Part shown: positions 37,128-49,100 of the stretch, piece after piece
Numbering within the stretch: the first letter of the stretch is position 1
How the letters are laid out: each line of letters opens with the position of its first letter
Assembly (NCBI GenBank): GCA_029204225.1
Contig: CM055105.1
Coordinates: forward strand, 18,269,226-18,333,225
Origin: Diphasiastrum complanatum
Lineage: Eukaryota > Streptophyta > Lycopodiopsida > Lycopodiales > Lycopodiaceae
Reading direction: 5' to 3'
Length of the DNA stretch: 64,000 nucleotides
Notes under the pieces: generated by a model
What the model was told of the DNA's origin: nothing
Databases searched by the model: none
Seen by the model: only the letters and a program-made list of their open reading frames with translations
Translations under genes and position numbers: made by a program

Positions 37128-40100
37128 TCATCTCAACGAATTGATCACTTTTTGACATCCAGATGAATTTAAGATTTCTATTATGATACTTCTTAATACT
37201 TCTGGGGGTTTAGGCCCAATAAACCTCTGGATTGTTCTGCAACTAGGCTTTTCATTTGTTGTTGAACCTTCTAAGTCGACTTTCGACTTTATCCACCAAT
37301 TGATAACGTGTAAATTAACATCTGGACAAGCCACTACTGCAATATCATCACCATTAGCCAAGTGCAGAATAACACCTAGAAATTCCCTTTTCACATTTAG
37401 CCCCAGAACTGTTGCCTCCTCATAAAGCCAATCAACAACTTTGCCTGCAACCTGCCATAGTATAAGCATGTAAAACTGTCAATAGAACTGCAGGAATAAG
37501 TGCTCTGAATTCAAGGTCATGCTAGCATTTTGGATATAGCAAATATCCTTAAATGATACAAAAAAAAACTCCAACAAGGAACAAAGGTAAAAGATAGAGT
37601 TCCCAGCTGGCCCCAAGACTGAGTAGATTATGTAAGTGCAAGGGTTTTTGACCTGATTGCAAAAAATAGGTTTGCATAAAACACTATAGACACCCCATAG
37701 GGGACATCAATCAACATTCAATTCTATCCATTCTACCTTTTCTATCATGATTGCTTCTGCAAATGAGAACTTTCATGTGTAGCTTGTTTCTTTACAGGAT
37801 GACATTAGACTCTTAGAGTCTTCTTGATTTCCATGGGCTGGCATATCAATTTCAACACTGCTATCCCTCTTTGAGGGGTGACAATTGATCTTTCTTTGTT
37901 TTGCCTCTGTAGGGCAACTGTAATGTTCTTGATCTTATAATTATTAGTTTGCCACTCTTTGACTGACATTTGAAAGTCCTTATCGCATTGCTATCCATTT
38001 GTCCCTCTTAACTGCCTACTGTTCTTTACTCATCGCAATCTTGCAACCAGCAGTAGTAGTTATATTACAAGTTTTAACTACTCTGAAGATGAATGCTAAC
38101 TTGCTACATACCAGAATTGCAAATGGCTGACAAAGTTTCAAGCACAAAATTAGCTATAGTTTGTTAGGAAAGCACCACAGAACATTGAAAATAACATGAA
38201 GAGAATGACCAGGACAAACTTCTCATTGCTCAACCAAGAAGTTCATATTAGCTAAAGAAAAATCTCATAGTAAAGTTGCGAGTTGGAAATGAACATATGC
38301 CACCATTTGCAGCTTATTACATGAAGTTTATCATTTCCTTGTTAAGTCAACAGCTGAAGGAAAGATGTCTGCTTGTTCCTATGTATTATGAACATTAGTG
38401 AGCCTACAAGAGCCACCATCAGAGCACAAGCAAAATAAGACTAATGCACAGAAAGTACTTATCAAAGAAAAATAGCCTAACTCAAAAAACGAAAAATTCA
38501 AAACATTCACACTGTGCACATTTATGGGGTCATATAGCCATGATCAAATCACCTGATGCAGAAGAAATACTGGCAGTTCTGACTGGCTACACGCATACTT
38601 GGTCATAGAATGAACACCCAGAAACTTTTCTTTTGCTGGATTTTCAAACAGTAATAGTCCTTCCAGTCCTTCCACACAGAGAGATTCATCCCGTACAACA
38701 ATTGTGCAGCTAAATATCACATCCACCTCTTTTTCACCACTCCAGCACCGGTGCTTTGTCCACCCTCGTGAGTCAGTTGTAGGGACATTGAAACAAATTT
38801 CCCAGGCAGAAACACAGGGATTCCATGTAGGGTGAAAGTAAAGATGAAGATGTTGAATGCCATGAACCTGCAAAAGTCATGCAAAGATTGATCATGCAGA
38901 CCCACTCAAATGTGCACCCTTGCATATGTCAAGATCATCCTAGTCAAGAGCAAATAAGCCAGAAGAGCTCTTATGATGAGCATAAGACTCAACAGCTCAG
39001 ATAATCCATAGAGTCACTTCATATATGAATTGCACATGTCACCAGCTGGGATTCCAGAGAATCGTGCCGAGTATTTTAACCAAACTCACGCAAGTAAAAG
39101 TTTTCAAATGCACAACAGGTGAAAATTTAAATATTGAGGTAAAAACTGCCCATTACGCACCTGTTTCTCAAGCACCAAAAGAACTTCTGCACAGAATTTT
39201 CTATGCCGAATTATTGCAGAAAAATTTCGTAATAGACCTGGTTGACTGCTTGCCAAAAGTTCTTTACCAGCACCAACTCCAGAAATACCTGAAGGCTCTT
39301 TCGTTCTTGTCACCATAGATGGCCCATACGAGCTCCTGGCATTACCTTGTTCTGATTTCCTTGCTATAATCCATCTTCCAAACGAGTTCTGATAAAATGC
39401 CTGTTGCAGGCATATTTTCAAAGCTTTATCTTTCGGATAGAACTGCTCAAATGCAAACTTCTCAGAATCAGTTCTTCTGAGATTCGATTGCTGGTTCAAA
39501 TCTGAAAGAATAGGTGGATTACAAGCTATAAAGGCAGCCCCAGTTTGATGGCTGTCTTCTGTGGTTTTGGATGGAGCTTCTTGCTCAGTGGTGCTGAAGT
39601 TACCACTGCTCGTCTGTTCATTCATGTCATCAGCTCTCATACATTCCTTATTTTCAATGTTTGGTGAAAGTTCGAAAACTACACTAGCTGTATGATTAAG
39701 GCTGAGCTGAAGATGAGAATTGCAGATCCCAATCACGTGCAGTGCAGGAGATGGCAGCAAAGCTTCTCTACTCACACATTCAAAAACCTGCATATGAGGA
39801 AAGATCAAGATTGTGTAAAGCTACAAATTCTCTTCACTACCTTCACCATGCAGAAAAGAGACTGGTATCTCACACCCCATAGCATTCAGCGGTAGGAGGA
39901 AAACCTAATGTGATGAAATACGCAAGATCCTACCTGCTCGTCATAAACTGCAGCTTGGATATTCCGTAAAACAGAGTGAGCTCCTTTGGCCCCTTTCTCA
40001 ACTCCTTTCACAACACCTTTTTCCAAAGGCACTTCAATCTCTGTTGCTCCTGCTTCTGAAGTAGCCACAAGTTTCTCAGTTTGCAAATCTCTAGCAGCAA

Positions 40101-43100
40101 TAGCTGACAGCCTTTTTTGCATCAAGCCTCCAAAAGTGAGCTTCAGTGCACTGATCGATCGTCCAGAAGGCGGACAAACAAGAAGCAAACCACTAGAGTC
40201 TTGATCCACATTTATTGTACACAATGAAGTTGTTCCCACTGATGATGCAGAGCTTGTTTCAGATAAATTGGGAAGGGACAGATCCAGTGTGAAACCGGCA
40301 CTTCCGCCTGATACAACAGAAATGCCTTTTTGCCTTTTAACTTTCCAGTTAAGTTGCAGCCTGTCCAAAAGCCTTCTGGTTATAACAAGAACAAAAGGAG
40401 AACAATCCTTGTACAATGCACATGGCAGGCTAAACACTAAATTTTATACGCATGTTACTTCTTTCACAAACGTCCATTGACCACCTGAATATACATAAGA
40501 GGATCTAGATAGAAATGAGAATACTGCTCCAGGAATTAAACCAGTAAAATTGACGACCTCTGAAATCATTAAGGGTTCTGCTTTATCTCTGTAGAAGATG
40601 ATGCAATAATATCAAAATTTCTGTTCCAACTTCAGCCCTCAAAGAAGAGGAATAAAATCATAAGAACTTTTTATTACAACTTCAAGAAGTGCCATGAGGA
40701 TGTCATGATAGAATATGTGTTCCATTATTAAGCCCTGCACTTGCAAAATTGAAACCAGTACCTCATTAAAGCTCCATAAAACACTGCTTCCCTCTCAACC
40801 TGCCGCTCCAATGCTTTTGCGGTTTTCTTTAGATAATTCCCAACATCCTGCAAGCAATCGACAGCACGTGTGACTCCCAAAAGAAATGTAAAATTTCCTG
40901 AATATTCTATTTCCCTTGCCTAGCTAGCTTCTTGTTTTCTTTGACCATCTTCCATCTTTTTTGCACCTGTTTATACAAACTTTCAGCCTCCACGCTCACG
41001 ACTTCCCTACACAACTAACTTGCAAGTATCTAGCAAAACCTTGCAATAGTATATTGCAAAAGCAACTGTCATCTCCACAGTTAGCATTGATCGGAATGTG
41101 CACTTTAAAACAACCAATATAATGCATAATGTACTCAAATGTCCATGAAATGTGACCCAGTAATAGATCTTTTTCTTTGGCTCAAGATCTGTAGTTAGAT
41201 TCCACTCATGTGCATGGGAAAGAAAATACAAGATAATAATTAAACTCGAGAGAATCAGTTTGCCAGTATTGGGACAATAATAGCATAACATGAAGGCACA
41301 AAACTTGCAGAATTATTGGCTTACGGCTCAGTTGTACAGTACCATTGGAGTTGACCAAAGTTGCTGCTCTGTCCTACTCCTTTGTTTGATGGGGCTGAAA
41401 GGGATACAACAAGTTCCAAAACTCGCTTTTGCAAAGAATTTTTGAATTGGGTGGTGCACATTAGTTGAACATTTGCAAAGGTTTGCAATCTTGACATTGC
41501 AAGGGCATGGCATGTTTGTAAGAAAAAGAAAATTGATGGTGTGGTGGATAATGTATTGGCTGAGTTTCATATGACAGTCCTGTCACTCCTTTCCCTTTGC
41601 TGAGTTTCATATCACACAGGAGTGTCAGTCCTGTCTTCTAGAAACCAAAACACCATCCTCGTGTTAAAGTAAATTGTCTGACTGCCTCTTCCATGATGTT
41701 AAGCAGAAAATTTCAAAATTGCTGGAAAGTAATGAGTATTTTGCTACCATGTATCTTGTTGTGTCCATAGTTGCAAACAAACGTTGACAAATGCAAAAGT
41801 TTTCAATGTTTGAAAACGTCGATATCAATTTGCATCTCAAGAAAAAGTCGACCAGAAAAACAAACTGAGTTTTTTTGTTAATATGATGCCTAAAAGTTCA
41901 TATGGTTCTAAAAATGTCAAATTACACATGTATTAAAGTTTTTACAAGCTTGAAGCTAAAATGTGTCAGAAATGACCCCACTTGGACTATGTATATAGAG
42001 GTGGATCTCCATGAGCTTGTTATTCATTCTCTCCTGGAGAATGAAAAGCTCTTCCACTGGTGGTCAGATCAGACGATTATCTAGGCCTCAAGATGTAGGT
42101 AGGCAAGGGTCAAGGGTAAGGTATGGTGGTATGGGACACCATGGCTTACCAAAGATCCGTGCTTGCCTGATGGTCATCTATAGCTTCAGTGCACGGGAGA
42201 GAGGTGACAGTACCTCTATGGATGAGCGATAACGTAGCGTTCATCACCTAATTGTGTCTTAGCAATGACCTGAACGACGATGGGAGATCTAACATTTGGT
42301 ATCAGAGCCACTGATCATTGGGAATAAGGTGCAATCGTTTCTATGTAGGTGCAATCGTTTCTACGTAAGTGCAATCGTTTCTACTTAGGTTTTGGTTGGT
42401 TTAAACTTCTTGTTGATGTGTTAGGAAAGCTTAGTGCTGGTCCCCGTGGTGAGGGGCTTGTGGTACAAACAGAGGGGAGAGGGGGCGAGGCATGATGGTG
42501 GTCTGTAGCTCCAGTGCACGGGGGAGAGGTGGCAGTACCTCTATGGACGGGCGGTAATGTAGCATTCGTCACCTGATTGTGTCTTAGAAATGATCAAAAC
42601 GACGATGGGGAATCTAACACAATTACATTAGGAGCAGGCTAAATTTTTCAAAGTAAAATGAGCCCAGAGAAAAAGAAAACAAGGCGAACAAAGGCATGAG
42701 TTTTTTATTGCATGTTCACAAACGTTTGAAAGAAAATCCAAATGGGTTTTTCTGCAATTCTGGTTGTCCATGTGATGTGATTTTGTGTCACATATTTGAG
42801 ATTCTAGTGCTTGACCTGGAGCACAAGTTTTGCTATAGATAGTTGTTGGGTGATGTTACCTTACATAGAGACATGAATTATAGCTTTAAGGCTGCTTTTT
42901 CATTGTTGGCATAGAGTCTTGATGCCAAAATCTATATGTATGTATTAGTAATAAGACGTAGTTGGAATACATCTCATCATTATGCTTCATTATTGTTGTT
43001 TACGTTCTGTTTCATGTGTATGGCTATTGTCTAACAACAAGAAGAATCTTGTCTTGGGTTACTTGTATGAGCAAGTCGGTTTTCTAACACGGTATCAGAG

Positions 43101-46075
43101 CATAGGTTCAAGATTCGAGAGAACAAGGAGGTACTCAACAAATGGGATCAATCATCACATGCAGATTCATTCTATCATCTTCGAGGTGTGGAGGTGGTGT
43201 CCCTGTCAAAGTTTGTCGTCAGCGGAATGTGGCAACAATCGGGTCCAGTAGACGATGTCACGCATTGTGCGCACCTGCAGGCTGCGCGTGGGATCCCATC
43301 CCCATCGCCTAGCCACCCGCCTCTTTCCCACTTGACCCCAAAAGGGCTGGTACCAGGAGACAAGGGTATTCCGTCTACTTTTAGCTTATATGTAGATGAT
43401 GTTCTAGTCTTCATTTTACTTATGGGACAATTACAATCTTTCTGGTGCATCCACAGAGGCAGCCGCCCTATGCGTAGCTTGCCCTCCAACACCCCCACTC
43501 AAGCGAGCACAGGGTGAAGTACACCCCCACTTGCTTGTAGAGGACCCCCCACTTGGCTGTGATACCATGACAAAGTTTGTCGTCAGCAAAATGCGGCAAC
43601 AATCGGGTCCACTAGACGATGTCGCGCATTGTGCGCACCTACGAGCTGCGTGTGGGATCCCATCCCCACCGCCTAGCCACCCGCCTCTTTCCCACTTGAC
43701 CCCAAAAGGGCTGGTACTAGGGGACAAGGGTATTATGTCTACTTTTAGCTTATATGTGGGTGATGTTTTAGTCTTCATTTTACTTATGAGATAAATGCAC
43801 TATTTTTGGTGCATCCACGGAGGCAGCCGCCCTGTGCGTAGCTTGCCCTCCAACAGTCCCTAGCCAGCTCTCAATTTCATTTACAAAGGTGGTAGCTTTG
43901 TGGAAGGAGATTCAGTACTACAAAGAGGAGCTATGCTACATGAGGGGACTACGAAGTCTGCCTCAGTTCTCAAAGGTTCAGAATTCAAGAGATTTATAGT
44001 TTGATCTTGTTGCAGGATGTGGTCTGCAGGTCAAAGGTTGCTGGAGAAAGATATTGAACATTGGTTATAGCTGATTGTTCGCTGGTTCATAGCAAGATTA
44101 TTGCTAGTCTTGTTCGCTGAATATTGCTCCAATTGTTCACTGGAGGACGATATTGTTCCTTGGTTTGCTCTGAAAATTGTTCTCTGGTTACTATGCCAAA
44201 TTGGTAGCTATCTACTGGAAGGAGTTTGCAGGGATTTGTCACAAGTTTTTGAAGTTGCTCGCTTTTTTTAACTACCATACTGTTTGTTGGAAACACTACA
44301 AGACTGCAGTCTATTCGCTGGAATATCAATCAGATAAGGTTCACTGAATTTGCAAGGCAGATAGCTAATTGTTTGAAGAACCGCTTGTTGGAAATCAAAT
44401 TGCTTATTCACAGGTTGTGACAAGGATCAAGTTTGATCATCATTGCAAGTTGTAAGGTTGTTGTACATCGAATCTTCATCAAAGTCAAGTGAGGAAGAGT
44501 TGAAAATTGCATGTAGTGTTTGCATGCAAGGAGGAGCAAGGGAATTTAGTCACATATAAGAGGAAGATCATAGATGGCTGGATAGTTCGCTTTAATTCTG
44601 CAGATTCAGATCTGCAACGCAGATGAAGGTTAGTGCAGGTACATATCCATAGAGATGGAGCATATCTACATAGAACTTCAAGGCAGCTATCAAGTTCATT
44701 AGAGAGTAGCTGATGCAGCTTGATTCATGGAAGTCAGCATAAGCGCATCAACAAGTCGTTAAGAAAAAGTCAGTGCATCTTATGAAAGTGCAACTAGCGG
44801 ATGTGAATGTAGCCACCATTGCTGGATATTGTTCATCAAGGCACCCAGCACAAGAACCTGTGCATCGAGGTCAAGGAGCTCCCAACAGGTGTGAGTTGTG
44901 ACAAGTTGTGTGGGAAATTCGGTTCAGGACAATAGGTTCATTTGTAAGGAGTTAGTTTATCAACAGATTCAATTGTTTCCAATCAGATTTGGAAGTTCAG
45001 GTTGTTGATTAGCCTCATATAGTCATATGGATCATCCAATACTTGAACGAGGCATCTCTGTGAGCAAAATGGGGGCTCTGGTTGTATGGGACGCCATGGC
45101 TAACCTTAAACCTACAATGTTGAGATAGTTCTCACTACATGGGGGGGAGTATTAATTGTACTCTATGGATGGAGGTTATTCTGATGCCCAATTCATTAGT
45201 GTTTCTTAGACAGGTTACCATCTAGTTCCTTAAGGTCCAAATAATGTCTTACTCTCAATTGAATCTTGTCACCACGCTTCTATCAAAACAATTGAACTAA
45301 ATTATAGAGGCCTTGAGAAAAAAGACCATTGTGAAAAAAATTCAAGACAATTCAAGCAATGTAATGGCCAAAACTCAATGCGCAAAGTTAGGTCAACATT
45401 GGCATTGAGAAAAATAGTTGAGATGACATAAACATATTAAAAACTTGATCAAGAGCACAAGGAGTTCATTAAGATTGAAAGACGTACATGAAAATGTTGG
45501 AGTTTTGAAGATACTCGAACTGCAAGATCCGAACAAAGTTCTTGGGGGGGTAGTAACTTTGGACGGACCATATTGGCCACATTCATCACCTCATTTGCTT
45601 CAATCTACACAGCCAACAACAAATATGTTATGGTGATTCCCATACATAAGCATAATCATGTGCATCTTACACCTATAAAAGATAAATGAGTACAAGTCAG
45701 CAACTACACATTCAGAACAATACATAGGCATCATAGTTTGCCCAGAAACGCATTTTTGAGCAAGAACATTCCCAGAAATGAGTTTCTCATAAACACATTT
45801 CTGGGCCAAAAATGTTGAGGAAAAAGAAAAAGAGAATATATAAAAAATTTCAGCCATGATTCAAAATTACTATGGTTCAGATGATTCTGCAACGCGTCAG
45901 TATGGTTCCTTATGGTTTCAATTCGGTTTGTTGTGATCTGAGAGAGAGAGAGGGGGGGGGGGACATGTCTTATCTCTTCAGTATGGTTTCAAGCTGTCAT
46001 GATTCAATGTTGGTTCAGTATGGTTCAATATGATTCAATATGGTTCCTTATGGTTTCAGTTCGGTATGTTGTTAT

Positions 46076-46123
<48 letters not shown>

Positions 46124-49100
46124 AAAATATCAGATAATTCCTCTTAATAAAGCAAGATTGAACCCTTTAAAGCATTTATTAATAATCCAACAAGGTTAAC
46201 TAAAGCTGAAAAGTATATACAGTACTAAAAAAGCACCATAAAGTATAATTACTTTCAAGACATCCAGCTGATACCTGCCACCATCCCACAACACAAAACC
46301 ACACGAGTTAGTACAGTGGGGAAGATAGGTGTCGTAGCTGAGCGTCAGTTGCTATCCATGTCCAAAAGAAGCTATACTACTTAACAGCATAAATAGCGTT
46401 TATAAATCATAGTTTAGTCTTCCCAAACAGCGTATAGTTACTTAGCGATAGGCCAAGCCCTAATATTACCGTATCAGGGCTTATGCCATGCTGATCAGTG
46501 TGTGGGCGATTGATCCATATCATTTCACATTGTCTTTAGACAATGTATGTAAAGTTTTAACCGTATATATTTCAAACTAACTAAAAGGTTTGGTGTAGGC
46601 ATGTGTCTTGGTGTTAGGGCAAATCCATGTTATTCTAACCCATGTGAACCTTGTCTGGAAAGGCAAGTCACGCACTACTGTCAATACTCCTGAGCATATG
46701 AAACCTAATATGACACCTATGCGGGAAAAATAGTTTAGTACCATGGTTGAGTAGTGCGAATACAAAGGTATTAAGGCACCTCCATGTCATGCTAATCCTT
46801 ACACCCGTTTGCTTACGCAACACTGGTTATGTATCACTACACTACGTCTAAGGTTGTTTTTTGCGTACATTCAAACCTTTTTTGAAGCTATGATCCAGCA
46901 CTTCATTCATAGTCAAAGAAAACAGCTATGATACCTACCATAGTTGCATTGCATTTATAGAAACGTGTTCAGAACACGTTTCGAATTGTGTCTCTGACAT
47001 CGGGGAGCGTTTCTGAGAAAAGTTTCTTTTTTTTGGACAATATGGGTGTCAAATTAAAGCATTTAATAAGGGCAGTTCATTTATGTAGGTTGTCGAATGT
47101 TTCGGGTACAATGTGGTCCAGTGTGGGTGCAACAATGCCTGTAAAATTCTATCAAGGTTGAAAGTCAGAGGGGCTTGTCTTGTTACTTATGATATCTTTT
47201 CTATCAATTCATTTAGAGCTACTATTGGGTCCAATGAGGCCTATGATTGGCTTTTTCAGTTGTTTTGGCAATTAGGGCCTAATTGGCTTTTTCAGTAAGA
47301 GTCTATTAGCTGTTTCAATTGTTTTGGCAATTAGGGCCTTATTTAGCTACATTTGGGACCTCAAAAATATGTGAATGCATGGTGTGGCTCAAGTTGATAT
47401 GCATGGCACAGCCATTTCTTCAAAGGAGACGTTAAGTCATCGGATGGGAGGCTGGAAACTTATATTGCAAACTATGAATACCATTGATGGGTCCTCGTCT
47501 GATAGCTTTTACTGATAGAGATATGAGTTTCTTTGACGGAGAACTAAGATAAAACCATTTCTTCGGAAAGCATCAACCAAAATTCCTACTTCTTTTATGA
47601 AAGTTTGTTGTTTGTTACAGTAGTACATTGCGGCAATAACTTGGGAAAAAATAACCTTGTATGAGTTATAAATTGGTCTATTGGAAGCCAAATGTATATA
47701 TTGTAGGAAGGGACTTTAATTCCCGTCTTTTGTCGAATTTGGAAAGATGTATTAATCATGTGACAAGATCAAAAGCAATAGAAATATTTAAGAAACTAAC
47801 AATATTTTCTGAGGACTTCAGTTCTATTTCCAAAAAATCCAATGGATATATCGAAAAAGGATTATCCAATGTTCTTACTTGTGATTTGTCCATTAAGAGT
47901 TGAATATGAGGGTTATCAATGAAGCAGATGTCGTTTATGTACCTAAATGAATGCTTGAAGTCATTCATAAAAGTACCATGCCCTAATCTGGCAAGTCTTT
48001 TTATAAACTGCGCCTCAAAAAAAGATAGATACCAGTTACACCAGGTAGGTGAACAAGAAAAGCCCATCGGTATCCGATGAATTTGTCTCCAAGTTCTATT
48101 TCCAAGTCTGACAATACAATTGTCTATTGAAAAGGCAATCAATATCAATAGTGTACCATTCATCTGATCATTTCATGGACCATGACCATTTAAAATTTTC
48201 CAACTCCTGAACCCACTTATATCTGAGTTGATCATGTTTGACATGCTTGAAGGCATATGTTATAGACTTATTCATAATGGTTTTTAGTTTGTCTGGCCCA
48301 TCTAGGGGTATATTTTCATAACATTTAGAAATATCTGCAACCCACATACTGGTAATATTTGGTGGTAAATTGAAATAGAAATCAATGGATGACTCAAATT
48401 GTTAGAATAAAGTTGTATCCACATTTAGGGTACTTTTGTATGTTTTTGCCTTAAGGCCTGCACCTTCCATAAGGAATGGCGACAGCATACCAAGAGCTCT
48501 TGTGAGGAATTTGGCAAGTCTAGTAAAACAACAATCGTGAGCATTGGAAATCCATTTGAATGATTCCTTGTGGGCTTTGTAAGTACATAGCATGTAAGCT
48601 AAAGTGTCATTCCCTATAAAATTCATAGGTAAGAAATTGGTAAGTTTATCCATTACATATGTGAAAGATTTTGTAACTAATTTATGTCGATCGTTGGAAA
48701 ACATAGTAACATATGGACTGTTCAATCTATCAATGGCTAATCTTCGTACAAAAAAGATACAAATGAAGCAAGGATTACGTTGTGCTTTATCAATGCCATT
48801 GACATTAAGGAAATTGGTAAGCCACTTCATTCTTACAAAACATAGCATGCTTCTCAACCGTAAGTTTATCTAAATGTTCGTGAGTAGGCAAGAGTCTCAC
48901 AGGTTTTAACCATCCCTAATAGAGGTCAGAAACAACAACATTGATATTAGATTGTCGTAAAGTAATATGATTTAGACCTTTTTCTAATGATTTGCATAAG
49001 ATTAAGCTTTTGACAATAGTATAATCCATAGAGACAACATGTCCAAATTTTTTTGAAACGAAACCCTTAAATCGATTGAACAAAAGGCAATAGCAAGAAT

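Noticed and set aside
43175-43794. Overlapping ORFs of about 100 residues on both strands
   Set aside because: They lie inside the TRIM terminal repeats, which is why similar ORFs appear twice.
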